Positions 48,937 through 57,859 of a DNA stretch of 64,000 nucleotides are shown piece after piece. The stretch spans positions 62,001-126,000 of the forward strand of contig CAMDSH010000004.1 of the NCBI GenBank assembly GCA_945907045.1, read 5' to 3'. The DNA is from Rhizobium sp. Q54 (GTDB lineage: Bacteria; Pseudomonadota; Alphaproteobacteria; Rhizobiales; Xanthobacteraceae). Both the position numbers and the translations under genes were made by a program. The notes beneath the pieces are model-generated. The model was not told the origin of the DNA. It ran no database searches and saw only the letters and a list, made by a program, of their open reading frames with translations. How positions within the stretch are numbered: position 1 is the first letter of the stretch; each line of letters begins with the position of its first letter.

Positions 48937-49908
48937 ATGCTCAACGCCGCGATTATCGGCCTCGGCTGGTGGGGCCAGAAATTGGCGCAAGCCGCGCAAG
49001 GCTCGCCGTTAATCCGCTTTACGCGCGGCGTGACGCTGGAGCCCGAGCTTGTGGCGGAGTTCGCCACCAGCATGAAGCTCAAGATCGGCACGTCCTATGA
49101 GGAGGTGCTGACCGATCCGGCAATCGACGCGGTGGTGCTGGCGACGCCACACACCACGCATCGCACGCTGGTGGAAAAAGCCGCCGCGGCGCGCAAGCAC
49201 GTATTCTGCGAGAAGCCGTTCGCGATGTCGAAGGCGGATGCGCAAGCTGCGCTCAAGGCCGTCGAGCGCGCGGGCGTCACGGTCGGCGTCGGGCAGAATT
49301 TCCGCTTTCTTCCATCGATTGCCGCCATGCGTGTGCTGATCGATGAAGGCATGCTTGGAACGCTGATGCATGCGGAGGGCAATTACAGCCACGACTGGCT
49401 GGCCGGGCAGGGCAGCGAGCATTGGCGCACAGCGCCGGAACAGAGCCGGGCCGGCGGCATGACCGGCATGGGCATTCACGTGCTCGATTGTTTTAGTTAT
49501 CTCGCCGGCCCAATGAAGCGCATTTCGGCACTCTCCCGCAAGCGTGCGCTCGATTTGCCGACGGGCGACACCACCGCGGCGTTTGTCGAGTTCGCCAATG
49601 GTGCGACCGGCACCTTGGCGACGACGTTGAAGACGCCGTACATCTGGCGCATCGCGCTGTTCGGTTCAGATGTATGGCTGGAAAGTACCAATGAGAACCA
49701 GCTAGTGATTCATCGCTCCAAAGGCGATCCGGAAATACGGGAGTTCCCGGCCGCCAATCATCAGCGCATCAATCTGGAATCTTTCGCCGCCGCCGCATTG
49801 GGACGTGGAAAATTCCACATCGGCAACGACGGCATCGTGCACACGGTTGCGGCGCTGGAGGCGGTGTTCAAATCGGTTGATGCGGACGGCGCGTGGATGG
49901 TGATGTAA
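48937..49908 (+). CDS. Gfo/Idh/MocA family oxidoreductase
   Basis: 323 aa; AAIIGLGWWGQKLAQAAQ, ATPHTTHRTLVEKAAAARKHVFCEKPFAMSKADAQAALKAVERAGVTVGVGQNFRFLPS. Confidence 0.92.
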   Translation: MLNAAIIGLGWWGQKLAQAAQGSPLIRFTRGVTLEPELVAEFATSMKLKIGTSYEEVLTDPAIDAVVLATPHTTHRTLVEKAAAARKHVFCEKPFAMSKADAQAALKAVERAGVTVGVGQNFRFLPSIAAMRVLIDEGMLGTLMHAEGNYSHDWLAGQGSEHWRTAPEQSRAGGMTGMGIHVLDCFSYLAGPMKRISALSRKRALDLPTGDTTAAFVEFANGATGTLATTLKTPYIWRIALFGSDVWLESTNENQLVIHRSKGDPEIREFPAANHQRINLESFAAAALGRGKFHIGNDGIVHTVAALEAVFKSVDADGAWMVM

Positions 49909-49916
49909 GCGCCGCG

Positions 49917-50882
49917 TTATACGGACTGCATGCGGGGAGAAGGCACCCGCTTCGGCTCGCCGATCGCCGCGTCCCACACATCGTGGATATGCGCGACTTC
50001 CGCCTCGAAGCGTTCGAGGAACATGCGTGCGTGCGCGCTCAACGTGCGGCGCGTTGGCTGGATGACGACAAACTCGGCGTGCAGTTGCGGATCGACGATC
50101 GGATTCACCACAAGTTCGGTGCGGCCGATGTCGTTCACCGAGATTACACTTGGCAGCACGGTCGTCCAGTCCGAGCGCGCGATGAATTCCAGCGTCGCGA
50201 TCATCGCGTCCATTTCCAGCATGGCCGAGATCTCGACGCCGTGAGTCTGGAAATAAGTATCGAGGTTACGGCGGCGGATGTTGTGCGGGCCGGGCACCAC
50301 GATTTTCAGCGGCGTCAAATCCCGCAGACGCACGGGCGCGAGCGGCAAGAGGCCGCGCTGCGGACCCGAAATGAGCATCTCGCGGTCGCGGACCAGCAAC
50401 CTCGATTTGAGCCCGACCGTGCCTTCGAACGACGGCACCACGGCGAAGTCGAGATCACCGCCCAGCACCATCTCGGTGAGCAGGCCGCTGTAGCCTTCGA
50501 CGATGTGCAGCCGCACTTCCGGGCAGCGCGGCACGAAGTATTCCATCACCGGCGCGAGCACGGCACGGGTGAAGGTCGGCATCAGCCCGATGCGAAGATC
50601 CCCAGTGAGCTGCCCGGCCACCGAGCGCGCCTCTTCGGCTGCGTATTCCAAGGTACCCACAGCCTCGACGCAGCTCTTGTAGTAGCGCAGGCCCGCCGGG
50701 GTGGCCGCGACGCCGCCGGCGGAACGTTCAAATAGTTTCACCCCCAGCGCGCGCTCGACCGCCGCAACGTGCTGGGAAATGCCTGATTGCGTGGCGTTTT
50801 CGCGCTCCGCCGCGCGGGTGAAAGAGCCTTCCTCGCAGACGGCGATGACGGCCCTAATCTGGCGGAGCGGGATGTTTTGCAT
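49917..50882 (-). CDS. LysR family transcriptional regulator
   Basis: Start MQNIPLRQIRAVIAVCEEGSFTRAAERENATQSGISQHVAAVERALGVKLFERSAGGVAATPAG. Confidence 0.95.
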   Translation of the reverse strand: MQNIPLRQIRAVIAVCEEGSFTRAAERENATQSGISQHVAAVERALGVKLFERSAGGVAATPAGLRYYKSCVEAVGTLEYAAEEARSVAGQLTGDLRIGLMPTFTRAVLAPVMEYFVPRCPEVRLHIVEGYSGLLTEMVLGGDLDFAVVPSFEGTVGLKSRLLVRDREMLISGPQRGLLPLAPVRLRDLTPLKIVVPGPHNIRRRNLDTYFQTHGVEISAMLEMDAMIATLEFIARSDWTTVLPSVISVNDIGRTELVVNPIVDPQLHAEFVVIQPTRRTLSAHARMFLERFEAEVAHIHDVWDAAIGEPKRVPSPRMQSV

Positions 50883-50904
50883 ACAAACAACTTCACAAGA
50901 GGAC

Positions 50905-50919
50905 ATTAGAAAAACTGAT
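50905..50919. promoter_or_regulatory. Candidate LysR-type operator (T-N11-A) in the LysR/M24 divergent intergenic region
   Basis: ATTAG-AAAAA-CTGAT; T at 50906 and A at 50918 flank 11 nt, imperfect dyad. Confidence 0.3.
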
Positions 50920-51023
50920 TACACAGGGCAGAATATATTATTTCGGTACGGCACGCCATCCGCATAGGCTTTCTCCCAGTGAAACATCAGGGCGCGGTCA
51001 ACGCGCCAGGCGGGGAGGACACC

Positions 51024-52292
51024 ATGGGAGCGAATTTCGGCACCGTCGGCCTTGATTGGCAACAGCGCGTCAATTGGGACCGGCTGCGGACGTATCGAAC
51101 CGAACGCGCGCGAGCGATGATGAAGAAGCACGGCCTTGGCGCCGTGCTCTGCATGTACGACGAGAACGTGCGCTACATCACCGGCACGCTCACGCCCGGC
51201 TGGAACCGGCTCAAGCCCGGCCTTCGCTACGCGATGTTGTGCGGCGACGGCGCACCCATTCTGTTCGAGCAGGGCGATCTCGGTTTCCAGATCGAGCGCC
51301 ACTCGCCGTGGATCCCGAAAGACAACGTCCGTCATTCCTTCGCATGGATCAAAGGCGCTGCCGGTCCCGCCTCGACCCAGCAGGTCAACAAATTCGCCAA
51401 CGCCGTCATTCAGGCGATGAAGGACAATGGCGTCGCCGGACAAAAGCTCGGCGTCGACTTCGTCGACATCAACATGATTCAGGTTTTCAAGGAAAAGAAC
51501 ATCAACTGGGTCGATGGCATGACCCCGATGATGGAAGCGCGCGCGGTGAAGAACGTCGATGAGCAGGAATGTTTCCGCATCGTCGGCGCCATCGGTGATG
51601 CCACGCACTGGGAGTGCATGAAGTTCCTGCGCCCCGGGATCACTGAAAATCAGGTGACTGCGCATCTGATGAAGTATCTCTACGACATTCCGGGCATGGA
51701 AGACGTCGAGGATGTGATCGTGTCGTCCGGCCCGAACACTTGGCCGAACTGGCGCAACTTCTCCGACCGCATCATCCAGCCCGGCGACATCGTGTTCATG
51801 GATTTGGCCGCGCTCACCTGGAACGGCTACAAGTCCTGCTATTACCGCACTTACTGCGTCGGCAAGGAGCCTTCACAAGAACAGAAGGACACCTACAACA
51901 CCGCGTACAAGTGGCTGTACGATTCCATCGGTGCGGTTAAGGCCGGCGCCACTACGCGCGACATTGCGCTGAAGTGGCCGTCCGCGATGGAGACCTGGGG
52001 CTACGAGGATGAAGATCAGGCAGCCGCGAACCTGTGGGGCCACGGCCTCGGTCTCGCGCAATACGACCCCCCGGTGATTTCGCGCATCTGGTCTCTCGAC
52101 CATCCGATCGAAATCAAGGAAGGCATGACCTTCGCGCTCGAGACGCAGCACGGTAAACGTTTCCGCTACGGCGTGCGCATCGAGGAAATGCTGATCGTGC
52201 ACAAGAACGAGATCGAGATCGTTTCGAATTTCCCGGTCAAGCAGATCACGGTTGTCGATCCCATTCCGGGCTACGGTGACCACGTCAAATGA
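51024..52292 (+). CDS. M24 (creatinase/prolidase-fold) family protein
   Basis: Start MGANFGTVGLDWQQRVNWDRLR after GGGGAGGAC; RARAMMKKHGLGAVLCMYDENVRYITG; GDIVFMDLAALTWNGYKSCYYRTYCVG; LWGHGLGLAQYD; GMTFALETQHG; GVRIEEMLIV. Confidence 0.9.
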   Translation: MGANFGTVGLDWQQRVNWDRLRTYRTERARAMMKKHGLGAVLCMYDENVRYITGTLTPGWNRLKPGLRYAMLCGDGAPILFEQGDLGFQIERHSPWIPKDNVRHSFAWIKGAAGPASTQQVNKFANAVIQAMKDNGVAGQKLGVDFVDINMIQVFKEKNINWVDGMTPMMEARAVKNVDEQECFRIVGAIGDATHWECMKFLRPGITENQVTAHLMKYLYDIPGMEDVEDVIVSSGPNTWPNWRNFSDRIIQPGDIVFMDLAALTWNGYKSCYYRTYCVGKEPSQEQKDTYNTAYKWLYDSIGAVKAGATTRDIALKWPSAMETWGYEDEDQAAANLWGHGLGLAQYDPPVISRIWSLDHPIEIKEGMTFALETQHGKRFRYGVRIEEMLIVHKNEIEIVSNFPVKQITVVDPIPGYGDHVK

Positions 52293-52296
52293 TCCG

Positions 52297-53580
52297 ATGA
52301 GCACGTTTGTTATTCCGCTTGGCGCTCCGGAGGCGGCCTTCGCCGAATATGTCGGCCCGAAGGCTGCCAATCTGGCGGCGCTCAGCCGTGCCGGATTGCC
52401 GACGCCGGGTGGGTTCTGTCTCACGGCAGCCGCCTATTGGCGGCAAATTCACGCACTCGGACTTGCCAAGGACGTTGCGCGCTACAACGCGGCGGAACTG
52501 CCAGAGCAGCGCAAGCTTTCCATCACCATCCGCATCGCGCTTTATGAGCAGCCGATCGCGCCGGAAATCCTGACGCCGCTGCTCGCCGCATGGCGCGTGC
52601 AGATGCTCAATCCCGGCACGCGCGGCGTGGTGCGCTCATCGGCGCTGATCGAGGATCGCAAGGGCGCGAACTTCGCCGGGCAGTTCGAAAGCTTTCTCGG
52701 GCTCACCGACGAAACTGAATTCCTCGTCGCCGTGCGCGCTTGCTGGGCGGCGCTGTGGACATCGCATGCCCGGCGCTACATGGAAAATCATGCGCTCAGC
52801 CCCGCCGACACGGCGATGGCGGTGCTCATTCAGCCGCTGGTGGCGGCGCTCGCATCCGGCGGCGGTTTGAGCGAAACCGCCGAAGGCCACATGTTGCTGA
52901 GCGCGACCTGGGGGCTTGGCTCGGCGATCGCGCAAGGCGAGGTGGTGCCGGACCGCATTCTGCTCGGCAAGAACGGTTTCATTCGCAAGGTGGACGCCGG
53001 CCGCAAAGGCCATCGCGACACCTGCGAGCATGGCGCGATGGTCGCGCCGCAACTGGTGCCGACCGATCTGGTGAGCAAGCCTTGTCTGCATCCGGGGCAG
53101 GCGGTTGCGCTCGGGCGCATGTTGCGCAAGGCGGAAGGCGTCGTCGGCGGCCCGGTCGAGATCGAATGGGCGCTGGATGACGCGGGTTTCAAACTGCTGC
53201 AGGCGCGCCCGTTGCATGTAGAGCCCGCGGTGGTGCCTGACGCGATCTGGCTCAAGCATCCCGGCCTCAACGGCCATCCTGCCGGCATCGGCTGGGGTGC
53301 GGGCCGCGCGGTGGTGGTGAATTGCGAATGCGAACTATCGCGCGTTGCGCCGGGCGACATCCTGGTGACCAAGGTGGCGGGGCCGGCGCTTGTGCATGTG
53401 CTGCAGCGCGTTGCCGGCGTAGTGGCGGAACTCGGTGGCTCGACCTCTCATCTGGCGTCGCTCGCGCGCGAGCGCGGCATTCCGATGGTGCTCGGCGTGC
53501 TCGACGCCACGCAGCATATTCCCGACGGCTCGCAATGCGCGGTCGATGGCGTCGCCGGCATCGTGCGGTGGCTGCGGTGA
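52297..53580 (+). CDS. PEP synthase/pyruvate phosphate dikinase-like protein (ATP-grasp plus phosphohistidine swivel domain)
   Basis: Start MSTFVIPLGAPEAAFAEYVGPKAANLAALSRAGLPTPGGFCL; VRSSALIEDRKGANFAGQFESFLGL; TWGLGSAIAQGEVVPDRI; IEWALDDAGFKLLQARPL; ELGGSTSHLASLARERGIPMVLGV. Confidence 0.9.
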   Translation: MSTFVIPLGAPEAAFAEYVGPKAANLAALSRAGLPTPGGFCLTAAAYWRQIHALGLAKDVARYNAAELPEQRKLSITIRIALYEQPIAPEILTPLLAAWRVQMLNPGTRGVVRSSALIEDRKGANFAGQFESFLGLTDETEFLVAVRACWAALWTSHARRYMENHALSPADTAMAVLIQPLVAALASGGGLSETAEGHMLLSATWGLGSAIAQGEVVPDRILLGKNGFIRKVDAGRKGHRDTCEHGAMVAPQLVPTDLVSKPCLHPGQAVALGRMLRKAEGVVGGPVEIEWALDDAGFKLLQARPLHVEPAVVPDAIWLKHPGLNGHPAGIGWGAGRAVVVNCECELSRVAPGDILVTKVAGPALVHVLQRVAGVVAELGGSTSHLASLARERGIPMVLGVLDATQHIPDGSQCAVDGVAGIVRWLR

Positions 53581-54560
53581 AACGCCCGCGCATTTTCGTC
53601 ACGCAACCCATCGCCGAGAGCGCCCTGAAGCGGCTGCGCGCGGCGGCTGACGTTAAGGTCAATCCGGACTCAAGCAAGATCATCAAAAAGAGCGCGCTGA
53701 TTGCGGCCGTGCGTAAGCATGACATCCTGTTTCCGCTGTTGCACGATGTGGTGGACCGCGCGGTGCTGGCCGCCAATCCGAAGCTGCGCGCGGTCACCGC
53801 GATGGCGATCACGCCGGACAACATCGACGTTGCCGAGGCGACCAAGCGTGGCATTCCGGTCACCGTGGTGCCGCCGATCGTGGCGGAAGCGACCGCCGAT
53901 ATCCATTTCGGACTTTTGATCGCCGTGGCGCGCCGCATGATCGAAGGCGACCGCATGGTGCGCGCGAACAAGTTCCCCGGCTCGCAGTCGAACCATCTCG
54001 CGGGTGCCGCCGTTTACGGCAAGACCATAGGTCTCGTCGGCGGCGGCGGGCGTATCGGCCAGGCGGTGGCGCGGCGCGCGCGCGGCTTTGGCATGCGTAT
54101 TCTCTATTGGAGCCCGCGGCAGAAACCTGAGGCCGAGCGCGAACTGCAGATGGAATTCGTCACGCTTGAGCGGCTGTTCAAGGATTCTGATTTCATCTCG
54201 CTGCATCCGCCGCTCAATGCGCAGACGCATCACATGATTGGCGCCCGCGAATTCGCGCAGATGAAGCCGACGGCCTTCATCGTCAACACCGCGCGCGGCG
54301 CCATCATCGACGAAGCGGCGATGATCCGCGCGCTCATTAAAAAGCAAATTGCCGGCGCGGGTCTCGATGTGTTCGAGCATGAGCCGAAAGTGTCGGACAA
54401 GCTGCGCAAGATGAAGAATGTCGTGCTCACCCCGCATCTCGGCAGCGCGGTGATGTCGGTGCGCGAGGTGATGGCGAACATCGTCGCCGACAACGTGCTG
54501 GCGCTGCTCGATCATCAGAAGCCGCCGAATTGCATCAATCCGGAAGTTCTCAAGCTGTAG
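53577..54560 (+). CDS. D-isomer-specific 2-hydroxyacid dehydrogenase
   Basis: GTG start at 53577 (overlaps previous stop by 4 bp) VKRPRIFVTQPIAESALKRLRAAADVKVN; GKTIGLVGGGGRIGQAVARRARGFGMRILYWSP; NTARGAIIDEAAMIRAL; GAGLDVFEHEP; LTPHLGSA. Confidence 0.92.
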   Translation: MKRPRIFVTQPIAESALKRLRAAADVKVNPDSSKIIKKSALIAAVRKHDILFPLLHDVVDRAVLAANPKLRAVTAMAITPDNIDVAEATKRGIPVTVVPPIVAEATADIHFGLLIAVARRMIEGDRMVRANKFPGSQSNHLAGAAVYGKTIGLVGGGGRIGQAVARRARGFGMRILYWSPRQKPEAERELQMEFVTLERLFKDSDFISLHPPLNAQTHHMIGAREFAQMKPTAFIVNTARGAIIDEAAMIRALIKKQIAGAGLDVFEHEPKVSDKLRKMKNVVLTPHLGSAVMSVREVMANIVADNVLALLDHQKPPNCINPEVLKL

Positions 54561-54563
54561 GCG

Positions 54564-55328
54564 TTACTCCGCCGTCCAGCCGCCGTCGATCACCATCGAC
54601 GCGCCGGTCATCAGCGTGGAGGCATCGCTTGCGAGGAATACGATCGCGCCGGTCAAATCTTCGAGCTGACCGAGGCGGCCTAGCTTGATCTTCGCCAACA
54701 CATCCTTGCGAAACGCCTCGTTCTCGAAAAACGGCCGCGTCATCGGCGTCTCGATGAAAGTCGGCGCCAGCGTGTTGACGCGGATCTTGTGCGGCGCGAG
54801 TTCGATCGCCATCGCCTTGGTGAAGCCTTCCATCGCATGCTTGGTGGCGCAATAAACCGTGCGCGTCGCGCCGCCGACATGTCCCATCTGCGACGACATA
54901 TTGATGATGGAGCCGCCACGCTTGCCTTCGATCATCCGCCGCGCCGCCGCCTGCGCGACGAAATAAGCCGCGCGTACGTTGAGCGAGAAGACAAAATCGA
55001 AATCCTCGGTCTTCACATCGACAAAGGGCGCGGGGCGGTTGGTTCCCGCATTGTTGACGAGAATATCGAACGGTTCCTGTGCCGCGAGCGCGCTGCGCAC
55101 TTCCTCGATCTCGCGCACGTCGAGAGCCAGTGCTTCGGCCTGTTGCCCGCGCTCGCGGATTGCCTGCGCGGCTTCCGCTACTTCCTTTGCGGTACGCGCC
55201 GCAAGTGTTACCTGCGCGCCGGCATCGGCCAGCGCCGAGGCTGCCGCCAGCCCGATGCCGCGTCCCGCTCCGGTGACCAGAGCGCGTTTGCCGTCGAGGC
55301 GGAATGACGGCGTTGTCGTCAATTCCAT
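54564..55328 (-). CDS. SDR family oxidoreductase
   Basis: 254 aa; RLDGKRALVTGAGRGIGLAAASALADAGAQVTLAAR, ILVNNAGTNRPAPF, YCATKHAMEGFTKAMAIELAPHKIRVNTLAPTFIETPM. Confidence 0.95.
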   Translation of the reverse strand: MELTTTPSFRLDGKRALVTGAGRGIGLAAASALADAGAQVTLAARTAKEVAEAAQAIRERGQQAEALALDVREIEEVRSALAAQEPFDILVNNAGTNRPAPFVDVKTEDFDFVFSLNVRAAYFVAQAAARRMIEGKRGGSIINMSSQMGHVGGATRTVYCATKHAMEGFTKAMAIELAPHKIRVNTLAPTFIETPMTRPFFENEAFRKDVLAKIKLGRLGQLEDLTGAIVFLASDASTLMTGASMVIDGGWTAE

Positions 55329-55334
55329 CGCGCG

Positions 55335-56642
55335 TTACTCCGCCGCCTGCGCGTAGGCGATGTTGCGCCCGCCATAGCGGCGCACGCGGATATTCGCCTG
55401 TTCGGCGTGGCCGGAGAAACCTTCGAGAATGCACAGCCGCGAGCAGTATTCGCCGATCAACGTCGAGGCCTCGTCGGTGAGCACCCTCTGATAAGTGCAG
55501 GTCTTGAGGAATTTTCCGACCCACAGCCCGCCGGTGAAGCGCGCGTTCTTCTTGGTTGGCAGCGTGTGGTTGGTGCCGATCACCTTGTCGCCGTAGGCGA
55601 CGTTGGTGCGGGGGCCGAGAAACAGCGCACCGTAATTCGTCATGTTGTTGAGGAAGAAATCCGGATCGCGCGTCATTACCTGCACGTGCTCGGAGGCAAT
55701 GCGATCCGCCTCGGCGACCATCTCGTCATAGCTGTCGCAAACGATGACCTCGCCGTAATCCTTCCACGCCTGTGCCGCGGCGTCCGCGGTGGGAAGAATG
55801 GTCAGCAGCCGCTCGACTTGCGCCATTGTGTCGCGCGCGAGCTTTTCGGAGTTGGTGAGAAGCACGGCAGGCGAGGTTGGTCCGTGCTCGGCCTGGCCCA
55901 GCAAATCGGTGGCGCAGATTTCGCCGTCTACGCTCTCATCCGCGATGATCAGTGTTTCGGTCGGACCCGCCAGCAGGTCGATGCCGACGCGGCCGAACAG
56001 TTGGCGTTTTGCTTCCGCCACATAGGCGTTGCCGGGGCCGACGATCATGTCGACCGGCTGAATCGTGTCAGTGCCGAGCGCCATCGCGGCCACGGCCTGC
56101 ACGCCGCCCAGCACGTAAATTTCATCCGCGCCGCCGAAATGCATGGCGGCGACGATCGCCGGATGCGGTCCGCCTTTGTGCGGCGGCGCGCAGGCGGCGA
56201 TGCGCTTTACGCCGGCGACGCGCGCGGTGACTATCGACATGTGCGCGGAAGCGACCATTGGATAGCGTCCGCCCGGCACGTAGCAGCCGATGGAATTCAC
56301 AGGAATGTGCCGGTGGCCAAGCACGACGCCGGGGATCGTCTCGACTTCGACGTCGCGCATGCTGTCTTTTTGCTTCTGAGCGAAATTGCGAACTTGCGAT
56401 TGCGCGAACTTGATGTCTTCGAGATCGCGCTTCGGCACTTGGCCGATGGCGCGCTCGATCTCAGTCTCGCTCAGCCGAAAATTCGCCGGCGCCCAGTTGT
56501 CGAACTTTTTCGAGAAGTCCTTCACCGCCGCGTCCTTGCGCGTCTCGATGTCGGCGAGAATGGTCTCGACCGTTTCGCGCACCTTGGCGTCGGCGGCCTT
56601 GATGGCGCCTGCGTCCATTCCGCGTTTGAGGTGACGGGGCAT
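55335..56642 (-). CDS. Histidinol dehydrogenase-family protein (possibly HpsN-like catabolic dehydrogenase)
   Basis: 435 aa; [103 protein letters not shown]. Confidence 0.9.
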   Translation of the reverse strand: MPRHLKRGMDAGAIKAADAKVRETVETILADIETRKDAAVKDFSKKFDNWAPANFRLSETEIERAIGQVPKRDLEDIKFAQSQVRNFAQKQKDSMRDVEVETIPGVVLGHRHIPVNSIGCYVPGGRYPMVASAHMSIVTARVAGVKRIAACAPPHKGGPHPAIVAAMHFGGADEIYVLGGVQAVAAMALGTDTIQPVDMIVGPGNAYVAEAKRQLFGRVGIDLLAGPTETLIIADESVDGEICATDLLGQAEHGPTSPAVLLTNSEKLARDTMAQVERLLTILPTADAAAQAWKDYGEVIVCDSYDEMVAEADRIASEHVQVMTRDPDFFLNNMTNYGALFLGPRTNVAYGDKVIGTNHTLPTKKNARFTGGLWVGKFLKTCTYQRVLTDEASTLIGEYCSRLCILEGFSGHAEQANIRVRRYGGRNIAYAQAAE

Positions 56643-56664
56643 AAGGCATTCTCCGTTCGCAACG

Positions 56665-56804
56665 CTGTCGTCCCCGCGAAGGCGGGGACCCAGTATCCAC
56701 TGAATTTCGATCTTATCGCAAACGCTAGGGCTGATGGCCGCTGAGTTTGCCGCGCGAGATCCCGGATCGGGCTTTGCCCGTCCGGGATGACCGCTGTGCG
56801 GTCA
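56665..56804. repeat. Dispersed palindromic intergenic element (copy B) with tandem hairpins
   Basis: GTCCCCGC-gaag-GCGGGGAC (56670-56689); ATCCCGGA-tcGGGCtttGCCCg-TCCGGGAT (56759-56788); TGACCGC-tgt-GCGGTCA (56788-56804). Confidence 0.75.
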
Positions 56805-57761
56805 CTTGATGGCCTGCGGATTGATCGGCGAGCCGGTGCCGCCGGTGATGATAAGCGGCGGGCCGCAGAAGAAGAATTCGTAGACGCCGTCGTCCGCGCA
56901 ATCCTCGGCCAGCTCCTTGAGATAGAAGATTTCGCCCATGCACAGGCCCATGGCCGGGATGACGACCCAGTGCCACGGCTGGTTGGCTTCCGTGGTTTCG
57001 TTCGGCCGCACTTCGACGCCCCAGGTGTCGGAGCAGATCGCGGCGACCTGCTTGTCCTGGCACCAGTAGCAATTCTCGAATTTCACGCCGGGCGCGTCGC
57101 CGCCGGCATAGCCGCCCCACTGCTTCTCCTTCAGGCAACGCTCCATCTGGCCGGTGCGCACAATGACGAAATCGCCGCGCCGGATTTCGACGTTCTGGTC
57201 CTTGGCGCATTTATCGAGTTCGTCGTTGGAAATTGCTTCGCCGTCTTTGAGCCAATCGACGCCGCGGAAGCGCGCGATATCGAGCAGCACGCCGCGGCCG
57301 ACCATCTTGCTTTTGGAATGTTCGATGCCGAGCACGGAGAGGCCGCGCGAGTCGATCAGCTTGGCGTCGTGGCCATTGTAGCACTTGTCCTCGTAGAAAA
57401 TGTGCCCGAGGGCATCCCAGTGCGTTGCGCCCTGCACGCAAAGATTCAGCGTGTCGTCGGCATAGCGAATTTTATTCCAGTCCTGCTGGCCGGCGATGGC
57501 GTCGGTGCCGGTCGCCAGCATCTGATGGATGGGATTGAAGCGTCCGCCGAAAAGGCCATTCTGCGGGCCGTCACGATCAAGCGGAATGCCGAGTGCAAAC
57601 ACCTTGCCGGTGCGGATCAGGCTTGCGGCCTTGGCGATGTCTTCCGGGGTGACGTGGTTGAGCGTACCGATGTGATCGTTCTTGCCCCAGCGCCCCCAGT
57701 TGGAAAGTTTTTTGGAGGCCTCCTCGATCGCCTTCTTGCCCACCTTGATGTCCATCGGCAT
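56802..57761 (-). CDS. Cyclase family protein (long form)
   Basis: 319 aa; WGRWGKNDHIGTLNHVTPEDIAKAASLIRTGKVFALGIPLDRDGPQ, VQGATHWDALGHIFYEDKCYNG, RRGDFVIVRTG. Confidence 0.9.
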   Translation of the reverse strand: MPMDIKVGKKAIEEASKKLSNWGRWGKNDHIGTLNHVTPEDIAKAASLIRTGKVFALGIPLDRDGPQNGLFGGRFNPIHQMLATGTDAIAGQQDWNKIRYADDTLNLCVQGATHWDALGHIFYEDKCYNGHDAKLIDSRGLSVLGIEHSKSKMVGRGVLLDIARFRGVDWLKDGEAISNDELDKCAKDQNVEIRRGDFVIVRTGQMERCLKEKQWGGYAGGDAPGVKFENCYWCQDKQVAAICSDTWGVEVRPNETTEANQPWHWVVIPAMGLCMGEIFYLKELAEDCADDGVYEFFFCGPPLIITGGTGSPINPQAIK

Positions 57762-57859
57762 TTCCCTTCCCAGTTTCTTTTTTCGATCGGATGTAAGCGA
57801 ATGATCGCCGATCGTTCGTCCGATTGTGACGCGGCAAATGTCCGCCGTCTATGCGGTAC

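Noticed and set aside
55407-56744. 445-aa plus-strand ORF ending in [11 protein letters not shown]
   Set aside because: Antisense to the hisD-family gene; the C-terminal peptide is just the translated dispersed repeat.
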